DNA of 64,000 nt, taken from positions 1 to 64,000 of the forward strand of contig NZ_JABAHZ010000006.1 of NCBI RefSeq assembly GCF_012641265.1, given 5' to 3'. The position numbers were made by a program, and so were the translations under genes. This document shows, piece after piece, positions 52,659 to 62,918 of the stretch. The notes under the pieces were generated by a model. That model had not been told where the DNA came from, made no database searches, and saw nothing but the letters and a program-made list of their open reading frames with translations. The stretch is from Chitinophaga eiseniae. Lineage in GTDB: Bacteria; Bacteroidota; Bacteroidia; Chitinophagales; Chitinophagaceae. How positions within the stretch are numbered: position 1 is the first letter of the stretch; the number at the start of each line of letters is the position of its first letter.

Positions 52659-54125
52659 ATGACTCATAAGAATAAATCAAACTTTACAAAAAAGCTGTCT
52701 ATCGGAGCCGTAGCACTGGCCTCCACGGTAGTTTTTTCCTGTTCCAAAGTAAATGACCAGTCGCCTTACGCCAAACTGGATCCGAATGCAGCTTTCAGCA
52801 CCCCGGAAAGAATTGCGAAATCGGCTGTTGGGATGTATGATGCCCTGCAAAACCTGGAATTTTTCGGGGGCCGTGTATTGATCTATGTGGATCAGCGCGG
52901 GCTGGATGCAAACAAAGCTTCCTATTTCCCCAACGTGGCAACCTTCGATATGCTGTCTAACAGCACCACTGCTTTCAACTGCTGGTCCGGTGGTTACAGA
53001 ACCATCAACGAAACCAATTTCTTCTCACAGAAATTAAAAGAAAATGAAAGCAAGGTAAGCCCGGAAAACGCAGCACAATACTATGCAGAATCCAAGTTTA
53101 TCCGTTCACTGGCTTACTTCTACCTGGTAAATATCTATGCACAAACCTATACCTTCTCCAGCGATGCATCACAACCGGGTGTACCGTTGATCCTCACCGC
53201 CCCGAAGGATGGTGCAGAAGCATTGGATCCTAAAAACAAGGTACCACGTAATTCCGTGAAGGAAATATATGACAACATGATCAAGGAGCTGACAGAAGCT
53301 GCTAATGTACTTCCTGTCAAAACCGGCGACGGATTCTATGATCATGCCAGGGCTACCAAAGGCGCTGCACAAGCTCTGCTGGCCCGTATCTATTTATACC
53401 AGGGTAACTGGGCCAAAGCAAGAGACCTGGCAGACAGCGTACTGTTATCGTCTGCAGGTTATGCATTGGAAAACCCGGTGACTGTATTTGCTTCGGCCAA
53501 CTACCAGACTTCCAAAGAAAGGATCTTCTCTGTGGCGATGAACAGCGCCGACAACCCTAATACCAACAACGCCCTGGGACAACACTACGGCGCCAAGGGA
53601 AGAGCAGATATTTCTATCAGCAGAGACTATCTCGGCCTGCCTAATTTCGATGTAAAGACAGACCTGAGAGGTAAATCACTTTACAATATCGTGCTAAGCT
53701 CAGATAAAAAAGATACTACTTTCTATACAGCAAAGTTCTTCGGCACCTCTGCATTCGATGCATGGGTACCGGTACTGCGCCTGGCGGAAGTGATGCTGAT
53801 CAAAGCAGAAGCATTAGCGCGTTTGAATACTGCAGCGGCCGATCCGGAAGCGATCAAGCTGCTGAACCAGGTGAGAGTAAGAGCATCTGCTACTCCGCTG
53901 GCGCCAGCTACCGCTGCTGACCTGATCACCAACATCCTCACAGAACGCCGTATCGAACTGGCTTTTGAAGGACAGGGTGTATTTGACTTCCAGAGAACGC
54001 ACCGCGACATTCCTGCACACGCAGGTTTAGCTGCCCAGGCCTGGAATGGTAAGTATACCATCTTCCCCCTGCCTTTTGCAGAAGTGGATCGTAATCCTAA
54101 TATGAAACAAAACGAAGGATACTAG
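52659..54125 (+). CDS. SusD/RagB-family glycan-binding lipoprotein
   Basis: 488 residues; the signal peptide ends in VVFSC (Cys28). SusD features are the helical repeat scaffold (AESKFIRSLAYFYLVNIYAQ near 145-165), the stretch PRNSVKEIYDNMIKELTEAA, and the C-terminal signature RRIELAFEGQGVFDFQRTHR preceded by LRLAEVMLIKAEALARLN. It is the surface-exposed cap of the SusC gene just upstream. The ligand is unknown. A strong terminator follows, so the transcription unit is probably only this pair. Confidence 0.94.
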   Translation: MTHKNKSNFTKKLSIGAVALASTVVFSCSKVNDQSPYAKLDPNAAFSTPERIAKSAVGMYDALQNLEFFGGRVLIYVDQRGLDANKASYFPNVATFDMLSNSTTAFNCWSGGYRTINETNFFSQKLKENESKVSPENAAQYYAESKFIRSLAYFYLVNIYAQTYTFSSDASQPGVPLILTAPKDGAEALDPKNKVPRNSVKEIYDNMIKELTEAANVLPVKTGDGFYDHARATKGAAQALLARIYLYQGNWAKARDLADSVLLSSAGYALENPVTVFASANYQTSKERIFSVAMNSADNPNTNNALGQHYGAKGRADISISRDYLGLPNFDVKTDLRGKSLYNIVLSSDKKDTTFYTAKFFGTSAFDAWVPVLRLAEVMLIKAEALARLNTAAADPEAIKLLNQVRVRASATPLAPATAADLITNILTERRIELAFEGQGVFDFQRTHRDIPAHAGLAAQAWNGKYTIFPLPFAEVDRNPNMKQNEGY

Positions 54126-54155
54126 TAGTTTTCCTTAACATCCTCATAAAAAGAC

Positions 54156-54190
54156 AATGGCAGACGTTTCTACGTCTGCCATTCTTCATT
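54156..54190. terminator. Bidirectional terminator between convergent units
   Basis: AATGGCAGACGT (54156-54167) and ACGTCTGCCATT (54172-54183) form a perfect 12-bp stem with a 4-base loop, followed on the plus strand by CTTCATTTTTA. It separates the second SusCD pair from the IPT/NHL gene. Confidence 0.85.
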
Positions 54191-54205
54191 TTTATAGTGC
54201 CCTGT

Positions 54206-56350
54206 TTATTTGAAGAATATCTTCCTCACGGCTTTATTTCCCCGCTCTGCCACATACACGTTACCTGCTGCGTCGGTACAAATAGCTGTAATATCAGAGA
54301 AAGTAGCTGCACTCAACGGTCCATCATCAAATCCTGTTACTAACTGCGTGCCTCCTTTCCAACCAGCTACCCGGATCACCTGGTCGTCGGTCAACATGCG
54401 GATCGCATAGTTATCGGCCACATACATGAGTCCTGTATTGGCATCCCTGACGATACCGATAGGGTTAGAGAAAGCAGCGCTGCGCAGCGGTCCGTCGGCA
54501 GTACCGAATTGGGTACCCGCATAGGTTGTTTTCACACCTCCCGCAATACTGAATATTACCGGGTAATCCCAGCCACCGGCAAAGAATACCGTGCCAGCAT
54601 CATTTACTGCGATCGCCATTCCGGGTGATTCATAGCCACCTAACGGGGTGATATTACCGAAACCATCTACCATTTTCACGCCGCCATATTGCGCCCCCAG
54701 GTAAATAGTACCTGATTTGCTCATGCCGATACCTGTGGGCGTAAACGCTGTTTTGGTAAAAGTGGTTACGTCGCCTGCAGGGGTGATTTTACGCACCTGG
54801 CTATTAAACTGGTCGATCGCATAAAGGTTATCCTTTGCATCCACCACCAGGCTGGTTACATAGCTAAACGCCGCATTTGTACCAGTGCCATTTACATTAC
54901 CGGCACTACCATCCGCCCGGCCAACAAAGATGCTCACCGTTCCATCAGCCGCCACCTTTTTAATCACATTTCCGTCCGATACAAAAACAGTTCCTTTGCT
55001 ATTTACCGCTATACCTGTAGGGAAGGTAAAGAGGTTGAGAGATGGGCCGCCAGCCAGGGTTACCACTCCTGCCCTGCTGAACTGAGGCCCCGTGGCATCC
55101 AGCGTCCCTACCTTTACGGTTACCGCGCCGGTGTTCAGCCCAACGGGAGCGATTACACGTAACGTGGTGTCGGTAGCCGCTATCACGGGAACGGTTATAC
55201 CGTTAAAGGCAACTGTATTATCGGTAGCATTGGTGCTAAAGCCTATACCTTTTACAATTACTTCGGTGCCCGCCAGGCCGTTGTTGGGTAATAGCTGCGT
55301 AATGCCCAATGCCTGTTCTTTAAAGAGCGGGCCATCAGACAATTGCCCGTTTACGCGTACCTGCATTTTACCAGAGCCTGCGCCTACCGGCACTTTCACG
55401 CTTATTTGCTTATCACTGGTACTGGTTACCACGGCGGGGATACCATTGAATGATACGGTTACCTCGTCTGTTAATGTACTGAAGTAGTTACCGGAAATAG
55501 TTACCGGTATGCCCGCTGGCGCACTCAATGGCGCCACGGTGCTGATCAGCGGTTTAGGAACAACAGTAAATACGTTGCCCACCGTTTTCTGCCCGTTGAT
55601 CGTTACCGCTACAGGCCCGGTAGCCACGCCTTCCGGTGCTACCACTACCAGCTTGCCTGCGGCAGCATTGAGTACTTTGGCGGCCGCACCATTGAAAGTA
55701 ACCTCGTTGCCGGCGCCGGTGTTAAATCCTTCCCCGGTAATAGTTACTTCTGTGCCGACGCCTCCCTTCAATGGCTTGATAGCGCTGATATGCTGGAATA
55801 TGAAATCGGGTCCTGTTACCTGTTTACCATCAACGGTGACAGCTATCTTACCGGTGCCGGCGCCTTCCGGCACGGTGGCCACCAACAGGGTATCTGTAGC
55901 GCCGGTGATAATAGCATCTTTTCCATTTACGGTTACCTTAGCCGGGGCGGTCAGGCTGCTGAAACCTGCTCCATAAATACTTACGTTCGTGCCTGCGGCG
56001 CCGTTAGCCGGGCTAATGCGATGCAAGCTCAGTGCCTGGTAAGTATAAGCACCCAATTCCTGTTTGCGGTCGCCCGATTGTACGCTCAGCGCGCCGGAAG
56101 TACCGGTGGCCGGTGCCAGCACAGTCATCACCGAGTCGCGCGCATCCACTACTTTGGCTTCTGTACCGTTAAAACGTACGGTTACATCTTTGGTAAGCCC
56201 TTGTCCCTGCAGGGTAACGATGGTACCTGCATTCCCGCTGTTGGGCCAGAAATCTTTTACATTCACGGCTACATTGGTAGCGTTCCGGTCCTTCCTGCAG
56301 GCAGTCATCACGATACCGATGATGAGCAGCAGGGATACATATTTTTTCAT
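54206..56350 (-). CDS. Lipoprotein with five IPT/TIG domains and an NHL propeller
   Basis: 714 residues from the ATG at 56350. Lipobox VMTAC (Cys18). Five IPT/TIG immunoglobulin-like domains follow in tandem (about 35-440), each starting with a similar phrase: SGNAGTIVTLQGQGL, ANGAAGTNVSIYGAGF, KGGVGTEVTITGEGF, SAPAGIPVTISGNYF, NNGLAGTEVIVKGIGF. Residues about 445-714 are NHL-type propeller blades (FPTGIAVNSKGTVFVSDGN, VAVNDAGTVFFAGGWDYP, ITAICTDAAGNVYVAERGNK). This surface layout suits glycan or protein binding. It is the last gene of the fasciclin/TonB operon, 20 bases after the receptor gene. Confidence 0.88.
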   Translation of the reverse strand: MKKYVSLLLIIGIVMTACRKDRNATNVAVNVKDFWPNSGNAGTIVTLQGQGLTKDVTVRFNGTEAKVVDARDSVMTVLAPATGTSGALSVQSGDRKQELGAYTYQALSLHRISPANGAAGTNVSIYGAGFSSLTAPAKVTVNGKDAIITGATDTLLVATVPEGAGTGKIAVTVDGKQVTGPDFIFQHISAIKPLKGGVGTEVTITGEGFNTGAGNEVTFNGAAAKVLNAAAGKLVVVAPEGVATGPVAVTINGQKTVGNVFTVVPKPLISTVAPLSAPAGIPVTISGNYFSTLTDEVTVSFNGIPAVVTSTSDKQISVKVPVGAGSGKMQVRVNGQLSDGPLFKEQALGITQLLPNNGLAGTEVIVKGIGFSTNATDNTVAFNGITVPVIAATDTTLRVIAPVGLNTGAVTVKVGTLDATGPQFSRAGVVTLAGGPSLNLFTFPTGIAVNSKGTVFVSDGNVIKKVAADGTVSIFVGRADGSAGNVNGTGTNAAFSYVTSLVVDAKDNLYAIDQFNSQVRKITPAGDVTTFTKTAFTPTGIGMSKSGTIYLGAQYGGVKMVDGFGNITPLGGYESPGMAIAVNDAGTVFFAGGWDYPVIFSIAGGVKTTYAGTQFGTADGPLRSAAFSNPIGIVRDANTGLMYVADNYAIRMLTDDQVIRVAGWKGGTQLVTGFDDGPLSAATFSDITAICTDAAGNVYVAERGNKAVRKIFFK

Positions 56351-56370
56351 TACTTGTATATTAACCATGA

Positions 56371-59300
56371 TTAAAAAGAATACCGCATTCCCAGCTGTAC
56401 CTGCGCCCGGGAGTTGAGGAAGTCAATGGAATAAGGTTTGCCCGGGTGCTGGAAGGTATACACGGGGTATCCACCAGTATTTTGACTGGCAGGAAATACC
56501 GGCGTTAACCCGGTACTGGCGGTAGAGTTAAAGGTATTGGGAGAAAAATAAGACAGGCCCCACTCACTGTTTACCAGGTGTGTGAGATTGACCACATCGA
56601 TGGTAAATGTCAGGTATTGCTTTCCTCCGAAATGATATTCCTGTGCAAAGTGCAGATCAGCTTGTATATTCCAGGGGGTGCGGCCGGCATTACGTTCGGT
56701 GAACTGACCGCGGCGGCTGCGCAGGTATTTGTCGCTGTCGATATACGCATTAAAGGCATTGGCCTGTTCCTGCGCGGAAATACCTTTATCCCGGAAGAAA
56801 TTGACCGCTTCTTCCACTTGAGGAATATACACCAGGCTTACCTGCTGTGGTAACCCCTGTATACTGTTATTCACAATACCATAGGAAAACGGGCTACCGG
56901 ATTGCGCGCTCGCAAATAAGGTCAGGGTGCTGATCCAGCTGCTATTCCATGCTTTATTATAGGTAACGTTGCCCACTATACGATGACGGATATCAAAGTT
57001 AGACCATGCCAGTCCAGGGTTATTAGGATTCAATGCCTGGTTCAGCTGCCAGTTGCTTTCCATAGAGTTGCGTATACCATTAGACACATCTTTAGATCCA
57101 CCGTAAGTATAAGCCAGTGACGCCTGTACGCCGGAAGGGAAACTACGGCTTACGCTACCGGTAAAGCTATAGCGGTAGCCCTTGCCCGTATTGCTTAGCT
57201 CATAGGCATTGGAAAACCGGGGATCAACGGTACCACTATATATCGGTTGTTGACGGTCTTTATCGTATGGATAATATTTAGGATCATCTTTGATATTTAC
57301 CTGCTGGAACAATACATCTTTCAGCGTTTTGGTATACATGGCTTCCACCGTATATTTAAATCCTGCCAGGCTGGTATAATCCAGGCCAACACTACTACGC
57401 CATACCTGCGGCATTACAAACTTATTGTCCAGCACATCTACCTGTGTTTTACCTGCATTGGCATTATTCATTAAGGCGCCATTCTGCTCAATAAATTGTG
57501 CGATGCCATTGGGGTTGGGTTTCAGCGGGTCGCTACCGGGAACAAACACCTTGGTATCGGCCTTCTGATCGAACGAACCGTAATTCACACCGTTGTTGTA
57601 ATAAGCGTATGCAATCCAGGCGAAAGGAATACGGCCGGTAAATAAACCGGTACCACCACGGAGGATCAGGCGCTGATCACCTTTCCAGTCGAAGCGGAAG
57701 CCCAGGCGGGGCGACAGCTGTACTTTACCTAAATAGCTGTTGTTGATACGGTTCAACGGCGTATAGGTGTAAGTGTTACCAAAGAAATTATCTGTATAGG
57801 CGGTTTGTGTTTTTTCGCTCAGCAAAGGCTTTTGCGGCAGCCAGGTGTAGTCTGCTCTCAGCCCCGGGATCACTTTCAGTTTATCGTTTACCTGGATTTC
57901 GTCCTGAGCGTACACGCTATGCATATTCACAGAAAATCTTGCTTCCGGATGCGCCAGTATATATTCGCGGCTGTTGTTGGTGTAATTGTAGCTACCCCTT
58001 ACCCGGTAAGGGTTGTTAGCGAGGTAGTCTTCAATGCTGAGGTAGTCCACGCGGCCGTTCCAGGCATTCACAAAGCCGTAGTTAATCCGGTATAATTCAT
58101 TGTGGGTACCCAACAACACCGTGTGTTTACCTTTACGCCAGGTGAGGTTATTGGAGATCTCTACCGTACGCTGCTTCATATCGAAGATACTGGCCTCGCG
58201 GTCGGTACCTAAATAGATGGTGGTACCAGGCGTACGGCCTGCAATCTGCACTTGTGGCAAGGTAGGATCTGATTCCGGGTTACGTTTGTCGTGCACCAGG
58301 CTATATCCTACGATAAAACTATTGGACCAGTGCGCATTAAACCTGGACTTCAATTCCATCACGGTAGACGTTTGGTTATTCACCTGCTGGTAGGCCATAC
58401 TGGTAAAGCGGAAGTCTTGCTGATCGCGGTCCATGTTGATGGCCCTGGATGTAATGGTATTGTTGCGCAGCGACAACTGGTGCTTGTCGTTAATATTCCA
58501 GTCTACACGGTTAAAGAATTTCTGCGAGCGGGAATAGGCGGTGTAGTTGCCGGCGGTACCGGGGTCGAAGCTTTTGCCATAGCGGTCGAGCGTACTTTGA
58601 CGGATATCCTCCGCATCTTTTACGCTCAGGATGTTTGCCGTTTCTGGTTGACCTACGAGTAACTGTACCGGGTCTTGCCGCGAAGTGATTTCCTCGTTGG
58701 TAAAGAAAAACAACTTGTTTTTGATGATGGGAAAGCCTACCCTGGCGCCTGCCTGGTAGTCTTGGAAGTCGCTGTTCATCTTACCCAGCGGGCTTTTGCC
58801 GGTAAGGCTGGCATTGCGACCAAATCCATATACCGAGCCGGTTACGGCGTTGCTACCGCTGCGGGTAACCGCGTTGATACTACCGCCGGTGAAGTTACCG
58901 ATCTTTACATCGTAGGGCGCCAGGTATACCTGCATATCTTCAATCGCATCGAGCGATACGGCGTTGGTACGTGTACTGGAGCCGGGCATGCCGGAAGAAC
59001 CGGTGATACCGCCCATAGAGGGGCTGAAGCCGATGGCGTCGTTGTTGATAGCGCCATCGATGGTCACGTTGTTATAGCGGAAGTTGGTACCGGCAAAGGA
59101 ATTGTCTTTCGTGGCCTGGGGCACCATTTTAGTCATATCCTGCAAACTGCGGGAGATGGTGGGCATATTGGCGAGCTGGGTGCGGCTGATATTTTGTCCT
59201 GCGCCATAAGTATTTGCCGCGGCGCCTTTTTTTGTACCCTTCACCGTTACAGCGGATAATTCCTTCCCGGCTACCGTCAATACGAAATTCAGTTGTATGG

Positions 59301-59610
59301 GCTCTCCCAGGCGGATATTGAGTTGCTCCCGTTTTTGCGGTTGCATCCCCATCATGGTAACGGTTACCGTATAGGGGCCGCCAATGCGCATACCGGGCAG
59401 ATAGTAGCGGCCATCGGTACCGGTAGCAATGCCATACTTTGTTCCGGAAGGCTCATGTATGGCTACTACGGTTACGCCGATGAGCGGTTCGTTTTTATCG
59501 CCGGTAATTTTCCCGCTCAGGGTACCATTAGTTTCCTGTGCTTTCAGCCGTTGACCTGTACAGAGCAGGAACAGCAAAAAATAGGTTATGTATAGAATTT
59601 TATTCATCAC
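56371..59610 (-). CDS. Oar-like TonB-dependent receptor of the fasciclin operon
   Basis: 1079 residues with a signal peptide (about 1-24, CTGQRLKAQ). A carboxypeptidase-regulatory-like domain (about 27-110: GTLSGKITGDKNEPLIGVTV) is followed by a plug (about 125-245: NTYGAGQNISRTQLANMPTI) and a barrel ending MRYSF. Plug features and the barrel are closer to Oar/CarboxypepD receptors than to SusC. It lies in an operon of lipoproteins, 2 bases after a fasciclin gene, with no SusD in sight. The SusD role might be taken by the fasciclin or IPT/NHL lipoproteins. Confidence 0.94.
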   Translation of the reverse strand: MMNKILYITYFLLFLLCTGQRLKAQETNGTLSGKITGDKNEPLIGVTVVAIHEPSGTKYGIATGTDGRYYLPGMRIGGPYTVTVTMMGMQPQKREQLNIRLGEPIQLNFVLTVAGKELSAVTVKGTKKGAAANTYGAGQNISRTQLANMPTISRSLQDMTKMVPQATKDNSFAGTNFRYNNVTIDGAINNDAIGFSPSMGGITGSSGMPGSSTRTNAVSLDAIEDMQVYLAPYDVKIGNFTGGSINAVTRSGSNAVTGSVYGFGRNASLTGKSPLGKMNSDFQDYQAGARVGFPIIKNKLFFFTNEEITSRQDPVQLLVGQPETANILSVKDAEDIRQSTLDRYGKSFDPGTAGNYTAYSRSQKFFNRVDWNINDKHQLSLRNNTITSRAINMDRDQQDFRFTSMAYQQVNNQTSTVMELKSRFNAHWSNSFIVGYSLVHDKRNPESDPTLPQVQIAGRTPGTTIYLGTDREASIFDMKQRTVEISNNLTWRKGKHTVLLGTHNELYRINYGFVNAWNGRVDYLSIEDYLANNPYRVRGSYNYTNNSREYILAHPEARFSVNMHSVYAQDEIQVNDKLKVIPGLRADYTWLPQKPLLSEKTQTAYTDNFFGNTYTYTPLNRINNSYLGKVQLSPRLGFRFDWKGDQRLILRGGTGLFTGRIPFAWIAYAYYNNGVNYGSFDQKADTKVFVPGSDPLKPNPNGIAQFIEQNGALMNNANAGKTQVDVLDNKFVMPQVWRSSVGLDYTSLAGFKYTVEAMYTKTLKDVLFQQVNIKDDPKYYPYDKDRQQPIYSGTVDPRFSNAYELSNTGKGYRYSFTGSVSRSFPSGVQASLAYTYGGSKDVSNGIRNSMESNWQLNQALNPNNPGLAWSNFDIRHRIVGNVTYNKAWNSSWISTLTLFASAQSGSPFSYGIVNNSIQGLPQQVSLVYIPQVEEAVNFFRDKGISAQEQANAFNAYIDSDKYLRSRRGQFTERNAGRTPWNIQADLHFAQEYHFGGKQYLTFTIDVVNLTHLVNSEWGLSYFSPNTFNSTASTGLTPVFPASQNTGGYPVYTFQHPGKPYSIDFLNSRAQVQLGMRYSF

Positions 59611-59612
59611 AA

Positions 59613-60590
59613 TTACTGGTTTTCTTTTAATACCTGGTCTATGATATGCAGTACGCCATTGCCGGCCAGTACATTGGGTGTTACGACAGCTGCGGCAGTT
59701 TTATTACCGGGGCCTTTCAGGTTGATGCCCGTATACTTTACACCGGATTTCAACAGCGTAACCGTTACATTATTTCCATTTTGCATGGCCTGTTCAGACT
59801 GGTCAGATATGCCGGTGGTGAGGATATAATCGTACACAAACTTCCGGCCGCTGAACAGGTGGTATAATAATAGCTGGCGAAGCGCCTGTGCGCTGGTGTT
59901 GTTAATACTATCTATCGATGAAAAGCCAGCCTGGCGGAAGGCCTGGTTCGAGGGCGCAAAAACGGTATAGCTGGCATTGTCATTCAACAGGTCCTTCATT
60001 CCTGCCTGTTGCAACGCTACGTTGAGGAAAGTGAGGGTAGTATCTGATGAGATAGCATCCGACAGAGTTTGATGCACCAATGGTTGCAGCACATTATTCA
60101 ATACCTGTATGAGCCCATTACTGGCGGAGAGATTATAAGCCAGTACCGGGCTACCGTTGATGGTAAGCACGGTGTCGGCACCTTTTACCCAGCGGGTGAC
60201 ATACATTTTAGCGCCGGTGATGGCAGTAATTTCCTGGTTGAATTTAAACGGCAGCTTATTCAGTTCCCATATACCGTTCACGATATGATAGGATACCAGG
60301 TTATTAAGGATAGCGCCGCTCTGTTTGAGCACCGACTGGTTATCAGGATATCCTGCCTTGTTAAAGGCGTTATTATCCGGTACCAATACGGTAAAAGGTC
60401 CGGGTTGGGTGAGTTGCACCCGGTAGCTGGTTCTGCCCAGCGCGGTGCTGAAGGAAGAGAAATTGAATTTATTATCATCAATAATGTAAGTCAGTCGATT
60501 GATCTCTTCATCGTTTACGACCGTGTCCTTCTCTTTTGTACAAGCGGCCAGTAGTAATATCATCAATGCGGCGTATATGCGTATATTCAT
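59613..60590 (-). CDS. Fasciclin-domain lipoprotein (two FAS1 domains)
   Basis: 325 residues; lipobox LLAAC (Cys17). Two FAS1 domains are seen (about 30-170 and 175-320), marked by GPFTVLVPDNNAFNKAGY and YTVFAPSNQAFRQAGFSSID, and by the closing strand GVLHIIDQVLKE. FAS1 domains bind proteins or glycans and mediate adhesion. It is anchored to the envelope. The gene is third of three fasciclin genes in a row and is followed 2 bases later by the TonB receptor gene. Confidence 0.92.
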   Translation of the reverse strand: MNIRIYAALMILLLAACTKEKDTVVNDEEINRLTYIIDDNKFNFSSFSTALGRTSYRVQLTQPGPFTVLVPDNNAFNKAGYPDNQSVLKQSGAILNNLVSYHIVNGIWELNKLPFKFNQEITAITGAKMYVTRWVKGADTVLTINGSPVLAYNLSASNGLIQVLNNVLQPLVHQTLSDAISSDTTLTFLNVALQQAGMKDLLNDNASYTVFAPSNQAFRQAGFSSIDSINNTSAQALRQLLLYHLFSGRKFVYDYILTTGISDQSEQAMQNGNNVTVTLLKSGVKYTGINLKGPGNKTAAAVVTPNVLAGNGVLHIIDQVLKENQ

Positions 60591-60607
60591 AGACGTTAGT
60601 TTATTAT

Positions 60608-61804
60608 TTATGGTATGAACAGATCGCTCACTTCATGAATGACCCCATTGATCACCCGGATGTTTGCCTGTTTGATAGCCGTATAGGGATGGTTGGTGCC
60701 CAGCCGCCTGATACCAGGTTGTCCGTTGTTATTGATAAATGACAGGTTAATGATGACCGGTGGTCCCTGGTACATCTGTCCTTCCTGTACTTTCAGTCCG
60801 CTGAGTTGGGCGGCATAGTCTGTCAGGTCATTCGCAAAAAACACGGGACCTACTCTTGGCCCGTATCCGCCAGGCGTGTTAGCTAATTGCCCTGCATTGG
60901 CTAAGCCACCGCCATGAGCGTTCAGGATAGTATCCATCGCTGTAACCGGCTGCTGGTAAAACATATTCTCATCGTATTGCGGATCCGGCAGTGGCCAGGA
61001 ACGCAGGCAGTAGTTCAGGATATCGTCTTCGTTGCTAAAACCGTTTTTTATAAATGCATCATTACTCGGTGCATACAACGTAAACTGTATATAGGAAGAA
61101 GATGATTTCAGCAATGGCATCGGGCTGATATATATCCCGGCAGACTGATAAAGGCTGTCACTGATACGCAGTGCAGCTACGTACAGGCTAAACCGTGGTT
61201 CCTGCCGCAGGTAATCCCACATGGTTTGCTGTGGTTTGCTGATACAATGCGCCATCGGATAAATGACGCCGTTAGTGCCTGCCAGGGCTTGTGTTAATTT
61301 GGACTGGCCGATTCCATTTACCATCAAGCTATCTCCGTGTTTAGCGAGGAACTGGAAATCGAGGTAATTAGCATACCATTCCGGAATGTCCAGGGGACGG
61401 CTGGATAGCGTGGGCGCCGCCGTGCTGACCGTGGCAGCCGACAGATCTGCCGGCGACAAGTGGGTAGGCAGCACATAAAGCGACAGCAGGTCATTGAGTG
61501 TGGCGGCATCTGCATGCTTAATTTTATCCAGGGTCCAGCCGGCAGTTTCAAACGCTTTGTCTTCTGGTACCAGCAAAGTAAAATAAGCGGAGCCATTTTG
61601 TTTCAGCATAGCATCCATACCGGAATGTTTCCATGCTTCCCGGAAATAGCTATAGGGAGATGTTTCCAATAATTGCTGCCAGGTTTTATCCGGTCCGGGC
61701 GGCGGCGCCACGGGTTCGCCTATGGGTTCCGGTTCCAGGTCTTGTTTACGGCAGGCGGAAACCCCCAACAATAACAGTAATAATAAATATATCGGTAATT
61801 TCAT
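60608..61804 (-). CDS. Fasciclin-domain lipoprotein
   Basis: 398 residues from the ATG at 61804; the upstream in-frame start overlaps the previous gene and would hide the signal peptide. Lipobox VSAC (Cys18). FAS1 signatures are LLVPEDKAFETAGWTLDKIK in the first domain and FTLYAPSNDAFIKNGFSNED in the second, ending with INGVIHEVSDLF. The second domain contains a long insertion (about 100 residues) between its core strands. A periplasmic-side or surface adhesion/binding role is inferred. It lies 11 bases after the previous fasciclin gene. Confidence 0.88.
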   Translation of the reverse strand: MKLPIYLLLLLLLGVSACRKQDLEPEPIGEPVAPPPGPDKTWQQLLETSPYSYFREAWKHSGMDAMLKQNGSAYFTLLVPEDKAFETAGWTLDKIKHADAATLNDLLSLYVLPTHLSPADLSAATVSTAAPTLSSRPLDIPEWYANYLDFQFLAKHGDSLMVNGIGQSKLTQALAGTNGVIYPMAHCISKPQQTMWDYLRQEPRFSLYVAALRISDSLYQSAGIYISPMPLLKSSSSYIQFTLYAPSNDAFIKNGFSNEDDILNYCLRSWPLPDPQYDENMFYQQPVTAMDTILNAHGGGLANAGQLANTPGGYGPRVGPVFFANDLTDYAAQLSGLKVQEGQMYQGPPVIINLSFINNNGQPGIRRLGTNHPYTAIKQANIRVINGVIHEVSDLFIP

Positions 61805-61815
61805 TTTCTTCCTAT

Positions 61816-62901
61816 TTATTGCTTCATTAAATCCGGGTTGAAAATCAGGTCGTCTATTACGTGCACAATACCATTGGCACACAAGTGATCTGCGTTACCA
61901 CGGCCCCCCCAGTAGTTGAGCCGGAAAGCGCCCTGGGGATTGGCTATCCAGTCGATACCCTGGCGGCGATTAATAAACACCCCTGCTGTTTCTATATTCC
62001 CATTCCAGTTATAATCATAGCTGGGAGAAACGCTGTACGGCTCCAGTATGATGCTTCCGGCGCCAAATACATTGGTATGCGAGAGTACATAACCATCGGT
62101 AGAAAAGACGTGCATAGGACGCATAGACAATGGATATACGCCAAAACAGAGCGGGTTATATGCTGCAGGATTCATGGCAGCAATGGTTTCCGCCGTAATC
62201 CCATATTTACTGAAAGCGCTGTTGACCGGGGCGAATATGGTGAGCGGATTTTTGGTTTTAAATCCATCCCATAAATTAAACCGCTTCATTGCCGCTACAA
62301 ACAGGGTGAGACTGGTATCCCGGGCGATATAATCCTGCACGGTAAAAGCGTTATATTCCAGTGGTCTGCTGATAATATGTATTACTCCATTTGCCAGGGC
62401 GATGTTGCGTTTGGATTCCAGCTGGACAAAGGCGCCGTTGACAAAGAAATTGCGCGCTTCGGCAGCGAAATTACCTTTATCGGCGGTGATATACAGGTTT
62501 TCTCCTGCCAGGGTAACATACTTCGTGTCCATCTGCAAGGGAAAACTGCTGATAAAATAACGGTTGCGGATAATGTGGTAACGCATCATGGCACGAAGGC
62601 TGTCCGTGTTCATGTTTTCAATATCCGCTACCGTAGCAATTCCTTTTCCGTTGAAGGCCGCGTTATCCGGGGCAAACAGGGTAAAGGGGCCACCCGCTTT
62701 CAGGGTATCCAGCAAACCTGTTTTCTTTAAGGCTGCATGGAGCAGGCTCAGGTCATAGTTATTTTCTATGAACACGCCCATAGACCTTGGCACCTTGGTA
62801 GTATCGAGTGGCGGCAGGAGATTATCCTTGCGACAGCCTGCTACCAGGGTAAGCAGCAGTACTGTCATCGTAATTCGTTTTATGATGGCTATATTCAACA
62901 T
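61816..62901 (-). CDS. Fasciclin-domain lipoprotein
   Basis: 361 residues with the lipobox VAGC (Cys23); Met12 is an alternative start. Two FAS1 domains: the first (about 38-175) shows FTLFAPDNAAFNGKGIATVA and ALANGVIHIISRPL, the second (about 178-358) LTIFAPVNSAFSKYGITAET and NGIVHVIDDLIF. The second has an insertion rich in Tyr/Gly (YSVSPSYDYNWNG). It lies 17 bases after the partial gene that leads the operon and just ahead of the second fasciclin gene, and it is the first of the three. Confidence 0.9.
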   Translation of the reverse strand: MLNIAIIKRITMTVLLLTLVAGCRKDNLLPPLDTTKVPRSMGVFIENNYDLSLLHAALKKTGLLDTLKAGGPFTLFAPDNAAFNGKGIATVADIENMNTDSLRAMMRYHIIRNRYFISSFPLQMDTKYVTLAGENLYITADKGNFAAEARNFFVNGAFVQLESKRNIALANGVIHIISRPLEYNAFTVQDYIARDTSLTLFVAAMKRFNLWDGFKTKNPLTIFAPVNSAFSKYGITAETIAAMNPAAYNPLCFGVYPLSMRPMHVFSTDGYVLSHTNVFGAGSIILEPYSVSPSYDYNWNGNIETAGVFINRRQGIDWIANPQGAFRLNYWGGRGNADHLCANGIVHVIDDLIFNPDLMKQ

Positions 62902-62918
62902 ATCGATGTAATAAAAAG

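Noticed and set aside
46942-54125. Treating the sulfatase, VOC gene and second SusCD pair as one polysaccharide locus
   Set aside because: The sulfatase is on the opposite strand and the SusC gene has a separate long leader; proximity alone does not support a shared unit.
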